Shown piece by piece: positions 11,700 to 23,699 of a stretch of 64,000 nt of DNA. The stretch covers positions 63,511,394 through 63,575,393 of the forward strand of contig JAIOJX010000006.1 in NCBI GenBank assembly GCA_022376925.1, written 5' to 3'. Source of the DNA: Tragulus kanchil (Eukaryota; Chordata; Mammalia; Artiodactyla; Tragulidae). The notes beneath the pieces were generated by a model. That model was not told the DNA's origin and ran no database searches. It worked only from the letters and a program-made list of their open reading frames with translations. A program made the position numbers and the translations under genes. Within the stretch, counting starts at the first letter, position 1, and each line of letters starts with the position of its first letter.

Positions 11700-12742
11700 A
11701 CTTTGAAAATTACTCTCAAATTGTTGAAACTCTAACCTCTGTCATGGGCAAGCAAAGGCATCCTCACTGACAGATACTGGTACCCTAAATATGAGGAGAG
11801 CAGTTCTGATGGGGAAAGTGATGAGGAAGAGAAGTTAGGTTATTTACAGGGAATGCCACTATGTGGGAAAGAAGACCCCTCTACTCTAACTTGGTGGGTA
11901 TGTCAAATGCTCCCACAAGGGTGGTCATTAGTACGAGGGGATGGTTCAATGTTCACTTCTCACAGGAAAGATCAAGAAAAGGTATCCGGGCCGAGTGGAC
12001 AAATATCTTTTCACACTAGCAATAAGCACTGCCTGCAACCCCGCCTCTCTGAGACCTCTTCCAATGATGACTAAGTAGCTAGTTACTAATAGGAAGCCTG
12101 GGCCTGAAATAGTCCCACTCATAAATTAGCAGTTTGTAGGCTTAGACTATCACCTTTGACAAACATTGAGATGTTTATCTAGGTGCTAGCACAGAGCACA
12201 AAAGCTCCTGTACTTCGGCTTTTTACAACTAGTAGTTTCCTTTGTAAATTAAGAATTGTAAGAATGTTTTCTGTACAAACACATGCTTCCCCCCGAGGAC
12301 AAAGGTGTTTACCTAGGCACTAGTAGAGGAGCAAAAAGCTCCAGTAATAACCACTTTTGCATCTCTAGAGAAGCAAAAGGCTCTTGTGATAACCACTTTT
12401 GTGATTACTAGTCAACTTGAGATTTCTAGTTGAGAAAATATAAAAGGGTAAGGTAAGATTGTGTGGGAGGCTTGCTCACGGAGATTGGCTGTGCCCGATG
12501 TGAGATCGAGACTCTCCAGCTCTGGGGTAAGAACTTCTGACTATTTGATTGAGTTCTGATTATTTATGCTTGCCTTTATTTGAATTCTGATTAATGGAAT
12601 CTTGATTCTGATTATTATATGTATTATGATTAATAAAGCTACTCTTGGTTTGACAATACTCGAGACCATGACCCTTTATTGTCCAAGTCTGAGACTCATG
12701 ACTCTGAGGCAACTACACTGTGACTGTAAAAGGTCTCTGATC
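11700..12742 (+). mobile_element. LTR-like element (probable solo LTR of an endogenous retrovirus)
   Basis: It has a TATA box (12439-12445) about 190 bp before AATAAA (12632-12637). Upstream is an imperfect repeat of about 60 bp ('agcaaaaagctccagtaata' / 'agcaaaaggctcttgtgata'). This order suggests U3-R-U5 of a long LTR. An open frame continues upstream of the Met at 11853 and ends at 12074; it has an acidic stretch and then a Trp/Gly-rich part. I cannot assign it to a known viral protein. ERV class is undetermined. No primer-binding site or internal gag/pol was seen. Confidence 0.5.
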
Positions 12743-12780
12743 TTTTCTCTTGGTATATGAAATATGCATGAAATGAGTTG

Positions 12781-13824
12781 ACTTTGAAAATTACTCTCAA
12801 ATTGTTGAAACTCTAACCTCTGTCATGGGCAAGCAAAGGCATCCTCACTGACAGATACTGGTACCCTAAATATGAGGAGAGCAGTTCTGATGGGGAAAGT
12901 GATGAGGAAGAGAAGTTAGGTTATTTACAGGGAATGCCACTATGTGGGAAAGAAGACCCCTCTACTCTAACTTGGTGGGTATGTCAAATGCTCCCACAAG
13001 GGTGGTCATTAGTACGAGGGGATGGTTCAATGTTCACTTCTCACAGGAAAGATCAAGAAAAGGTATCCGGGCCGAGTGGACAAATATCTTTTCACACTAG
13101 CAATAAGCACTGCCTGCAACCCCGCCTCTCTGAGACCTCTTCCAATGATGACTAAGTAGCTAGTTACTAATAGGAAGCCTGGGCCTGAAATAGTCCCACT
13201 CATAAATTAGCAGTTTGTAGGCTTAGACTATCACCTTTGACAAACATTGAGATGTTTATCTAGGTGCTAGCACAGAGCACAAAAGCTCCTGTACTTCGGC
13301 TTTTTACAACTAGTAGTTTCCTTTGTAAATTAAGAATTGTAAGAATGTTTTCTGTACAAACACATGCTGCCCCCCGAGGACAAAGGTGTTTACCTAGGCA
13401 CTAGTAGAGGAGCAAAAAGCTCCAGTAATAACCACTTTTGCATCTCTAGAGAAGCAAAAGGCTCTTGTGATAACCACTTTTGTGATTACTAGTCAACTTG
13501 AGATTTCTAGTTGAGAAAATATAAAAGGGTAAGGTAAGATTGTGTGGGAGGCTTGCTCACGGAGATTGGCTGTGCCCGATGTGAGATCGAGACTCTCCAG
13601 CTCTGGGGTAAGAACTTCTGACTATTTGATTGAGTTCTGATTATTTATGCTTGCCTTTATTTGAATTCTGATTAATGGAATCTTGATTCTGATTATTATA
13701 TGTATTATGATTAATAAAGCTACTCTTGGTTTGACAATACTCGAGACCATGACCCTTTATTGTCCAAGTCTGAGACTCATGACTCTGAGGCAACTACACT
13801 GTGACTGTAAAAGGTCTCTGATCT
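12781..13824 (+). mobile_element. Second copy of the LTR-like element
   Basis: TATA at 13520-13526 and AATAAA at 13713-13718. Essentially identical to 11700-12742 (one difference is cttcccc / ctgcccc near 13369). It could be mistaken for a paired LTR, but there is no internal sequence between the copies, and the spacing equals that of the other sixteen duplications. Confidence 0.5.
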
Positions 13825-14019
13825 ATTTAAGATAGTGCCTCTTAGTGATAACTAATAAGAATAAGAATCAGAGTAAGCTGCAGCACAGTGCTCGTGACAC
13901 CTCCTTCTGTGAATGGATGCAGCCAGGCTGAGTGTCATTTAGTCCCCTGCCTGTTGTTGACAGGTGATGGTAGATAGCTTAGGGTGAACACTGTTGGATT
14001 CATGAACTCTGAAGAATAT

Positions 14020-14650
14020 TTCACCTGGGGATCAAAAGTCATGAATTTCATGGGAGCTAGTAGAAACATTTTATCCATTGTTGAAGAGGAAGGAAATAAA
14101 AATTGACAGTGAAAAAAAAAAAAGTCACGACTTTGGTCACTCAGAGCTTCATGCAGCAAAAGTTTTATTAAAGTAAAAAGGGATATAGAAAGCTTCCTGG
14201 AAGGGGATAGGAGAGTATCCCAAGTCACTAGTTTAGGCAGTACATTTGGTATTTTTTAAGTTGGTTATTAACAATAAATCAAAAGGATATTTTATGGTTA
14301 TAAAGGTCTTACCAGACGCATGCCCACAACATACATAATTAACTTAAGTATGAGATTACCCCAGAGAAACAAGTTCCCATTAAGAAGGAGAAACATGTCT
14401 TCAAGACAGGTACATTGTTGTTATAAACATTAGCTCTGGCCTTAAAGAATGTTTTAGGTGAAATAGATTATTGCCATAGGTGTGACAATGAAAATGAAGG
14501 CACCTTGGCTAGAAAGTGTTTGTTCCTCCTCTTCTTCCTCCTTCTTGGAGATCCCCTAGCCTTCCTATTAACTTGCATAAGAATTAACTCTCTCACTGTC
14601 ATCACACTATACCTGTCATCACACTATACCTGTCATTAAAGGGAAAGTTA
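14020..14650 (-). mobile_element. Endogenous retrovirus LTR
   Basis: The opposite strand has an AATAAA-type poly(A) signal next to a block about Ser/Leu-poor 'gctctgagtgaccaaagtc'. The sequence 'ggtcactcagagctt' followed by 'aaaagttttattaa' is shared with the LTR at 25256-25735, showing they are one family. Boundaries approximate. Confidence 0.6.
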
Positions 14651-14656
14651 TTGGGT

Positions 14657-15962
14657 GGCAGTTGTTTATTTTTGTCTTTATTTCCATTACTCTAGGAAAC
14701 AGGTCTAGATGATCCTGCTTTGATTTATGTCATCAAGTTTTCTGCCCATGCTTTCCTCTAAGAGTTTAATGGTTACAGTTAGGTCTTTAATTCATTTCCT
14801 TGCATATGGTGTTAGGTAGTGTTCCAACTTCATTCTTTTACATGTAGCTATCCATGTCTTCAATAAGTGTGTTTCCCAGCAACACTTATTGAAGAGACTG
14901 TCTTTGCTCCATTGTATATTCTTGCCTCCTTTGTCAAGCTTTTGCACAGCAAAAGAAACTATAAACAAGGTGAAAAGACAAGCTTCAGAATGGGAGGAAA
15001 TAATTGTAAATGAAACAACCAACAAAGAATTAATTTACAAAATATACAAGCAGCTCAGACAACTCAACATCAAAAAAATAAACAGCCCAACCAAAAATTT
15101 GAAAAAGAGCTAAATAGACATCTCTCCAAAGAAGACATACAGATGGCCAAAAAACATATGAAAAGATGCTCAACATCGCTCATTGCTGGAGAAATGCAAA
15201 TCAAAACTACAATGAGATATCACCTCATGCCAGTCAGAATGCCCATCATCAAAAAGTCAACAAACATGCTGAGAGAGGGTGGGGGAAAATGGAACCCTTT
15301 TTCACAGTTGGTGGGAATGTAAACTGATAACAGCCACTATGAATGACAATATGGAGATACTTCAAAAAACTAGAAATAGAACCACCATATGACCCAGGAA
15401 TCCCACTACTAGACATATACCCTAAGGAAATCAAAATTGAAAGAGATACACGTGCCCCATTGCTCATTGCAGCACTATTTACAATAGTTAGAACATGGAA
15501 GCAACCTAGATGGGCATCAACAGATGAATGAATAAGGAAGTTTTGGTACATATGTACAATGAAATATTACTCATCCATAAAAGGAAATGCTTTTGAATCA
15601 GTTCTGAGGTGGATGAATCTAGGGTCTACTATACAGAGTGAAAAGTACATCAGAGAGAGAAAGATAAATATTGTATACTGACACATATATGAAGTCTAGA
15701 AAGATGATGATGATAAATGAATTTGTGGAGCAGCAATGGAGAGGCAAACATGGAGAACAGCCTTATGGATATTGGTGAGAGGGAGGGGAATATGCTGTGG
15801 GACTAGGGGATCTTAAACAGGGGCTCTGTGGCAACCTGGAAGGGTGGGATGAGGAAGGAGATGGGGAGGAGGTTTGGGTTGGGGAGAAGTGTGTTTACCT
15901 ATGGAGGATGTGGCAGTAAACAACAAAACTCTATAAAAATAAAACAAAAGGAAAGGTATTTA
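14657..15962 (+). mobile_element. L1 LINE 3' end with 5' inversion
   Basis: 14945-15962 is L1 in plus orientation: the C-terminal part of ORF2 (for example 'acaccgtgc'-type blocks replaced by 'acaatagttagaacatggaa'), then the 3' UTR and an A-rich end. 14657-14944 is L1 ORF2 in minus orientation, from a region just upstream in the consensus. The two abut at about 14940-14947. This is the structure expected from twin priming. ORF2 is interrupted and not functional. Confidence 0.8.
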
Positions 15963-16693
15963 TAGGATTGAGTTTCAGAAGGAGATTTTCTAGTGGGGTA
16001 GAGCCTGACATAAAATTTGGCTCAGATTTTTAGAGCTGATGCCTCTTTAGGAATGGTCTAGTCTGTCTCCATCTCCTATAAGTCTACTGAGCCAGGAACT
16101 TTTCCAGTCAAAATTTCCTATGATTTTATACCAATGATTCACCCACCCACACTTGTTTTAAGTGTCTACTGTATTTCAGTAAATTAAAGAATTATGTATG
16201 GGGGTTCATAACATTGTACAGAAGACAATGGTCAAAACCATCTCCAAGAAAATAAAATGCAAAAAGGAAAAATGGCTATCTGAGGAGGCCTTATACATAG
16301 TTGAGAAAAGAAGACATGCAAAAGACAAATGATAAAAGAAAAGATACTCCCATCTGAATGCACAGTTCCAGAGAATAGCAAGGAGAGAGAAGTCTTCTTA
16401 AGTGAGCAATGCAAAGAAATAGAGGAAAAGAGCAGAATGGATGACTAGAGATCTTTATAAGAAAATTAGAGATACCAAGAGAATACTTCATGCAAAGACA
16501 GGAATAATAAAGGAGAGAAACAGTATGCATTTGACAGAAGCAGAAGATATTAAGAAGAGGTGGAAAGAATAAAAGAACTATACAAAATAGATCTTAATGA
16601 GTCAAGTGACCATGATAGCGTGATCACTCACCTAAAGCCAAATACCTTAGAGCCTGAAGTCAAGCGGGATCTAGGAAGCATTACTATGAACAA

Positions 16694-17053
16694 AGCTAGT
16701 AGAAGTGGGCTTCCCTGGTCGTCCAGTGGGTAAGGACACCGCCTTGCACTGCAAGGGGCGCTGGTTCGATCCCTGGCTTGGGAAGATCCCACGTGCTGTG
16801 GAGCGGTTGGACTGATGTGTCCAATTACCAAGCCGGATCTCTGGAGCGCATGTGCCCAGAGCTGGTGCTCTGCGACAACAGAGGCCACCTTGATGGGAGG
16901 CCCACACGGGCCAAAGAACAAAAGATGGATGAAAATGGACAAATGAAAGACCAATAGAAGTGGCCTGCCTGCTCCCCTCCCTCCCCACCCCATCCCCACC
17001 AAAATAAATAAATAAATAAATCTTTAAAAAAAAAAAAAAAGCTAGCAGAGGTG
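16694..17053 (+). mobile_element. Young SINE family 'T' inside BovB
   Basis: Element 16708-17040 with A box, B box, C-rich segment and an (aaat)n/A tail. Flanks 16694-16707 and 17040-17053 (agctagtagaagtg / agctagcagaggtg) are target-site duplications in BovB ORF2. Confidence 0.9.
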
Positions 17054-17444
17054 ATGGAATTCCAGCAGAACTATTTCAAATCCAGAAAGATGATGCTGTT
17101 AAAGTGCTAGACTCAAATACACCAGCAAATCTGGAAAACTCAGCAGTGGCTTAAGGACTGGAAGAAGTCAGTTTTCATTCCAATTCCAAAGAAGCATACT
17201 GCCAAAAAATGTTCAAAGTACCGCACAATTGCACTCAATTCACATGCTAGCAAAGTAATGCTCAAAATACCCCAAGCAAGGCTTAGACTGTACGTGGATT
17301 GAGAACTTCCAGATGTAAAAACTGCATTTAGAAAAGGAAGAGGAACCAGAGACCAAATTGCCAACATCCGTTGGGATCAAAGAGCAAGGGAATTCCAGAA
17401 AAACATCTACTTCTGCTTCAGAAGTAGACTGTGTGGATCACAAG

Positions 17445-17803
17445 CTGTGGTAAACTCTTTTTTTTTTTTAAAGATTTATTTATTTATTTATTTTGGTGGG
17501 GGTGGGGTGGGGAGGGAGGGGAGCAGGCGGGCCACTTCTATTGGTCTTTCATTTGTCTATTTTCATCCATCTTTGTTTTTTGGCCCCTGTGGGCCTCCCA
17601 TTGCGGTGGCCTCTGTTGTCCCAGAGCACTGCCTCTGGGCGCATGTGCTCCAGAGCTCTGACTTGGTAATTGGACACATCAGTCCAGCCACACTGCGGCA
17701 TGTGAGATCTTCCCAGGCCAGGGATCAAACCAGCGCCCCTTGCACTGCAAGGCGGTGTCCTTACCCACTGGACCACCAGGGAAGCCCCTGTGGTAAATTT
17801 TTA
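17445..17803 (-). mobile_element. Young SINE family 'T' inside BovB, opposite strand
   Basis: The element is about 17461-17788 in reverse; its A tail reads as the T run at 17458-17469. Flanks 17445-17460 and 17789-17803 (ctgtggtaaa...) are target-site duplications. With the copy at 16708-17040 it forms a long inverted repeat about 420 bp apart. Confidence 0.9.
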
Positions 17804-18690
17804 AAGGCATGGGAATACCAGACCACATTATCTTCCCCCTGGAAAACCTGTATGCAGGACAAGAAGCAACCAGATACGGAACAATGGACTCGTTGCAAAT
17901 TGGAAAAGGAGTATGTCAGGGCTGTATATTGTCATTCCACTTAATTAACTTATATGCAGAATACATCATGTGAAATACTGGCCTGGATGAAGCACAAGCT
18001 GGAGTCAAGATCGCAGGGATAAATATCAATAACCTCAGATACACAGATGACCCCACTCTTATGGCAGAAGGAAAAGAGGAACTAAAAAGCCTCTTGATGA
18101 GGGTTAAAGAGGAGAGTGAAAAAGCTGGCCTAAAACTCAACATTCAGAAAATGAAGATCATGCATTTGGTCCCATCACTTCATGGCAAATAAGTGGGTAA
18201 ACAATGGAAAGTGACAGACTTTATTTTCTTGGGCTCCAAAATCACTGTGGATGGTGACTACAGCCAGGAGATTCAAAGACACTTGCTCCATAGAAGAAAA
18301 GCTATAACAAACCTAGATAACATTTTCAAAAGGAGAGATATCACTTTGTCAACAAAACTCTGTATAGTCAAAAGCTATGGTTTTCCCAGTAACCATGTAT
18401 GGATGTGAGTGCTGGAACATAAGGAAGGCTGAGAACCAAAAAACTGATGCCTTTGTACTATGGTGTTGCAGAAGATTCTTGAGAATCCCTTAGATTGCAA
18501 GGAGATCAAAGTAGTCAATCCTAAAGGAAATCAAACCTAAATATTCATTGGAAAGACTGATGCTGAGGTTGAAGCCCTAATACTTTGGCCACCTGATGTG
18601 AAGAGATTACTCATTGGAAAAGATCCTAGTGCTAGGAAAAATAGAAGGCAGAAGGAGAAGAGGATGACAGAGGATGAGATTGAAGGAGGA

Positions 18691-19206
18691 AAGGAATAGG
18701 CTACCCTGATTAAACTGACTCCATCTTGAGGAAGAGGACTCCATCTTGCACTGTCAGTGAACTCTGGGCTGTGTTTAGACTGTGTAGCCATGGAAATGAA
18801 AAATTAACTGTTGACTAGGCCTCCCTGGCTGATGAGAACCTGACCAAGACAACCTCGTTTCCAAGCCTCCCCTCAGCTATGAAAATGAAATGTCCATCAT
18901 AAGATAAATTACCGTTTGTGATCTTAGTTAATTAATCCTTGTTGAAGACAAGCTAGGCAATATGCTTAAGTGATTTTCGATTGTACCTTTGTGATTGCAC
19001 CCATATCATACTTTTCTCTTAAACGTTTCCTTAGAAGTTGGTATGTGGGTTTGTGCATGTAGGCTTTAGGTATAAATGTTAGCCACAAGTTTTGCTCGGG
19101 GTCCTTGGCTAAAGTGAGTCCTTGGACCCACCGGTGTAACAAATGCCCTCCACTGTTTACTTTTGTTGTCCTGTGTGAGTTGTTTCCTGAAGCCTGGTTA
19201 TAAAAG
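18691..19206 (+). mobile_element. LTR-like block inserted in BovB
   Basis: About 515 bp separate BovB 'gacagaggatgagat' (to about 18690) from BovB 'ttggatggcatcactgagtc' (from 19208). The block has 'aaactgactccatcttgagg', found in ERV LTRs, and two TATA-like sites (ggtataaatg about 19069; gttataaaag 19198). I could not fix TG..CA ends or a target duplication. Duplicated at 19820-20335. Confidence 0.45.
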
Positions 19207-20336
19207 GGAGTTGGATGGCATCACTGAGTCAATGGACATGGTGTTTGAGCCAGCTCCAGGAGATAGTGAAGGACAGGGAATCCTGGCATGCTGGAATCCA
19301 TGGGGTCACAAAGAATTGGACACAACTGAGTGACCGAACTGAACTGAAAGTGGAGATAAGGGCAGCACCTACTTCTCGAATTTGCTGTGAAGATTAATTG
19401 GATCAGTATACTCAAAGCACAGTGATACTAAGTGTTAGTTTGTTATATTAATCACATATTCTGATATCTCTAATCTATTTTTTACCAGTCCATGAATTCA
19501 GGTAATCCCCAATAGATTACTCAAGATTTCTTTGGAATTGGCAAAACACTTGATGCAGTTTCAGCTTTCTCCACTTTTACCACAGAGATAGTATATGTGC
19601 TATTACTCGGATATGAAAGTAAATTACATTGAGGAACACTTGCATTTTTTTAAGAGTTCACATAGAAAATCATTATCTAGTTTTCTAATATGATCATTAT
19701 CTTTCATTTTAAATTTTTATAAAAAATCTGATCCTGAAACTTAGCAAATTTTGGCACTTGTTTGGAAAAATAGAAGGCAGAAGGAGAAGAGGATGACAGA
19801 GGATGAGATTGAAGGAGGAAAGGAATAGGCTACCCTGATTAAACTGACTCCATCTTGAGGAAGAGGACTCCATCTTGCACTGTCAGTGAACTCTGGGCTG
19901 TGTTTAGACTGTGTAGCCATGGAAATGAAAAATTAACTGTTGACTAGGCCTCCCTGGCTGATGAGAACCTGACCAAGACAACCTCGTTTCCAAGCCTCCC
20001 CTCAGCTATGAAAATGAAATGTCCATCATAAGATAAATTACCGTTTGTGATCTTAGTTAATTAATCCTTGTTGAAGACAAGCTAGGCAATATGCTTAAGT
20101 GATTTTCGATTGTACCTTTGTGATTGCACCCATATCATACTTTTCTCTTAAACGTTTCCTTAGAAGTTGGTATGTGGGTTTGTGCATGTAGGCTTTAGGT
20201 ATAAATGTTAGCCACAAGTTTTGCTCGGGGTCCTTGGCTAAAGTGAGTCCTTGGACCCACCGGTGTAACAAATGCCCTCCACTGTTTACTTTTGTTGTCC
20301 TGTGTGAGTTGTTTCCTGAAGCCTGGTTATAAAAGG

Positions 20337-20480
20337 GAGTTGGATGGCATCACTGAGTCAATGGACATGGTGTTTGAGCCAGCTCCAGGAGATAGTGAAG
20401 GACAGGGAATCCTGGCATGCTGGAATCCATGGGGTCACAAAGAATTGGACACAACTGAGTGACCGAACTGAACTGAAAGT
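20337..20480 (+). mobile_element. BovB/BovA 3' end (second copy within duplication D)
   Basis: Repeats 19207-19350 exactly; copy made by duplication D, not by a new insertion. Confidence 0.8.
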
Positions 20481-20580
20481 GGAGATAAGGGCAGCACCTA
20501 CTTCTCGAATTTGCTGTGAAGATTAATTGGATCAGTATACTCAAAGCACAGTGATACTAAGTGTTAGTTTGTTATATTAA

Positions 20581-22680
20581 TCACATATTCTGATATCTCT
20601 AATCTATTTTTTACCAGTCCATGAATTCAGGTAATCCCCAATAGATTACTCAAGATTTCTTTGGAATTGGCAAAACACTTGATGCAGTTTCAGCTTTCTC
20701 CACTTTTTACCACAGAGATAGTATATGTGCTATTACTCGGATATGAAAGTAAATTACATTGAGGAACACTTGCATTTTTTTAAGAGTTCACATGGAAAAT
20801 CATTATCTAGTTTTCTAATATGATCATTATCTTTCATTTTATTTCCAAGATTTTTCTATTTCTTTCATGGAAAAGGGAAGGACAAATCTGATCCTGAAAC
20901 TTAGCAAATTTTGGCCTTTGTAACTTCTAACAGCTGGTTTAACTGTAGAAATAACTGATGATTGACTCTCACAAAGAAGGTGGAGAAAATATTTCTACTT
21001 AGCCCAAGGAAGATGTTTTTCTGAGAAGCCAGATATTTTGGTATTTGACTTGAATCTCTAGGTAATAATGAGGCACAAACATACAAGCACAACTTTATTT
21101 AACCTCAATCTGGACATGTTCTATGTTAACTAGACCATGCTGCTTTGTGAACTTACACAATTTAGCTTTAATTAAGTGCTGAGAATGCCAAGGTCATAGT
21201 TCATTTTTAGGTTTTCGTATAGAAAAGCTCTTTACCAATATTTTATGATATTTTCAGTAGTTACACTTCTCCTAGTAACTACACTCTCAAATATTATGTC
21301 TCTAGCTTAAGCATAGTCACAGTGCAAGTGTGTGGGAAGTCTTTCTCATAGAATATGCATCCCATAAGGGAAGGAAGGCTAGTTATTGATCTTCCTCACT
21401 TACATTAACTTCAGATTAAGTCTTAAGTCAAATAAAGGAAGGAATTCATCGAACTTTGGTTAGGGTTTCTGATATGCTGAATAAGATGATTTTATGTGTT
21501 ACCTCAACCCCATTATGGTGAATTATGTCCACTTTCTTAGTGAGAAAAGTCAGAGACTGATGCCAGTACAGCTCTGTAGCCTCACATTTACTGCATTATG
21601 GTGAATTTTATGTCCAAAAACTTTCTTTTATAGTCTAGAGATCTTGATGTCCCAGCTACGTTCAATTCACATATTCTGATATCTCTAATCTATTTTTACC
21701 AGTCCATGAATTCAGGTAATCCCCAATAGATTACTCAAGATTTCTTTGGAATTGGCAAAACACTTGATGCAGTTTCAGCTTTCTCCACTTTTACCACAGA
21801 GATAGTATATGTGCTATTACTCGGATATGAAAGTAAATTACATTGAGGAACACTTGCATTTTTTTAAGAGTTCACATGGAAAATCATTATCTAGTTTTCT
21901 AATATGATCATTATCTTTCATTTTATTTCCAAGATTTTTCTATTTCTTTCATGGAAAAGGGAAGGACAAATCTGATCCTGAAACTTAGCAAATTTTGGCC
22001 TTTGTAACTTCTAACAGCTGGTTTAACTGTAGAAATAACTGATGATTGACTCTCACAAAGAAGGTGGAGAAAATATTTCTACTTAGCCCAAGGAAGATGT
22101 TTTTCTGAGAAGCCAGATATTTTGGTATTTGACTTGAATCTCTAGGTAATAATGAGGCACAAACATACAAGCACAACTTTATTTAACCTCAATCTGGACA
22201 TGTTCTATGTTAACTAGACCATGCTGCTTTGTGAACTTACACAATTTAGCTTTAATTAAGTGCTGAGAATGCCAAGGTCATAGTTCATTTTTAGGTTTTC
22301 GTATAGAAAAGCTCTTTACCAATATTTTATGATATTTTCAGTAGTTACACTTCTCCTAGTAACTACACTCTCAAATATTATGTCTCTAGCTTAAGCATAG
22401 TCACAGTGCAAGTGTGTGGGAAGTCTTTCTCATAGAATATGCATCCCATAAGGGAAGGAAGGCTAGTTATTGATCTTCCTCACTTACATTAACTTCAGAT
22501 TAAGTCTTAAGTCAAATAAAGGAAGGAATTCATCGAACTTTGGTTAGGGTTTCTGATATGCTGAATAAGATGATTTTATGTGTTACCTCAACCCCATTAT
22601 GGTGAATTATGTCCACTTTCTTAGTGAGAAAAGTCAGAGACTGATGCCAGTACAGCTCTGTAGCCTCACATTTACTGCAT
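20581..22680. repeat. Direct duplication E (1086 bp, two copies), overlapping D
   Basis: Copy 1 is 20581-21666 and copy 2 is 21667-22680. Since D also contains this start, the block beginning 'tcacatattctgatatctct' occurs three times (19451, 20581, 21667). The tail of copy 1 (about 21596-21666) is filler; part of it is a noisy version of the local text 'tatggtgaattatgtccac'. No gene recognised within. Confidence 0.9.
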
Positions 22681-22815
22681 AAATATGAGTAAACTGATCA
22701 GATTTCTCAGCTGTTCTCCTAGCTGTCTTCATAAAGTTAGCTCTTATTCTTGAATATTATCACTGGGTCTTGTTCCCCAGGTAGCTTTCCACTCTAAGTA
22801 CACTTCATGTTATGT

Positions 22816-23025
22816 GGCACGCATGCTAAGTTCCTTCAGTCATGTCCAACTCTTTGTGACACTATGGCTTCTCCAGGCTTCTCTGTCCTTGGAATTCTCC
22901 AGACAATAATACTAGAGTTGGTCTTCTCCAAGGAATCTTCCCAATCCAGGGATATAATCTGTGTTTCTTATGTCTCCAGCATTGGCAGGAGAGTTCTTTA
23001 CCACTACCACCACCTAGGAAGCCCT
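22816..23025 (-). mobile_element. Bov-tA SINE
   Basis: Reverse BovA body ('cagtcatgtccaactctttg') and reverse tRNA-like head ('ctttaccactacc...aggaagccct'). Confidence 0.8.
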
Positions 23026-23112
23026 CAGGTTACCTCATACAGATGTAAATTTGCAGAAATTAACTATTGTTGTTGTAAAAATGAATCAGTATTACACAGG
23101 TTGTCTTTTTTG

Positions 23113-23468
23113 CTCATTCCGATTTTTTTTTTTTAAGATTTATTTATTTTATTTATTTTTGGGTGGAGGTTGGGTTGGGGAGGGAAGGGAGGGGGCAGGC
23201 CACTTCTATTGGTCTTCCATTTCTCTATTTTTCATCCGTCTTTGTTCTTTGGCCCTTGTGGGCCTCCCATCGCGGCGGCGTCTGTTGTCACAGAGCACCA
23301 GCTCTGGGCGTATGCACTCCAGAGCTCCGGCTCAGTGATTGGACACATCAGTCCAGCCATTCCACGGCACGTGGGATCTTCCCAGGCCAGGGATTGAACC
23401 GGCGCCCCTTGCAGTGCAAGGCGGTGTCCTTATCCACTGGGCCACCAGGGGAAGCCCCTCATTCAGAT
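23113..23468 (-). mobile_element. Young SINE family 'T' with TSDs
   Basis: Element 23124-23457 in reverse, with B box complement in 'agggattgaaccggcgcccc'. Flanks 23113-23123 and 23458-23468 (ctcattccgat / ctcattcagat). Confidence 0.9.
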
Positions 23469-23699
23469 TATTTATTATAGGCTTTCTGTGGAGCTCTGTG
23501 ATGAACAGAGCTTCAATTTCATAGTGAACTTTTTGCATAATATTTATTTTCAATATTATTTTTTCTGTTTACCAACATAATAAATACATTCTCAGAAATT
23601 TTGAATGAGATCCCAGCATCCCTGTGGCTCTTTCCTCTGAACAAATGTCATGAAGTTCAGAGGATGTTGCTGAGAACTAGAACCAGACATAAACAGTGA

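Larger units (their letters stand above)
11694..13824. repeat. Direct duplication C (1081 bp, two copies) containing an LTR-like element
   Basis: Copy 1 is 11694-12774 and copy 2 is 12775 to about 13824. The end of copy 1 (about 12742-12774) has 30-odd bases not present in copy 2. Confidence 0.9.
16220..19350 (+). mobile_element. BovB LINE, broken and with nested insertions
   Basis: Pieces of BovB ORF2 run in order: 16220-16707, 17041-17460, 17789-18690 and the 3' end at 19207-19350 (ending gaactgaactgaa). Between them lie two family 'T' SINEs and a ~515-bp block. The reverse transcriptase frame has many stops and indels. BovB is the main evidence that this is a ruminant-type genome. Confidence 0.85.
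18635..20915. repeat. Direct duplication D (1129 bp, two copies)
   Basis: Copy 1 is 18635-19763 and copy 2 is 19764 to about 20915. Near its end copy 1 lacks about 40 bp present in copy 2 and reads as a degraded version (about 19705-19763). Carries the BovB 3' end and the LTR-like block. Confidence 0.9.

Noticed and set aside
11700..13824. A pair of LTRs flanking a provirus
   Set aside because: The two LTR-like copies abut with only about 30 bases of filler between them, and their spacing matches the sixteen other duplications of unrelated sequence.
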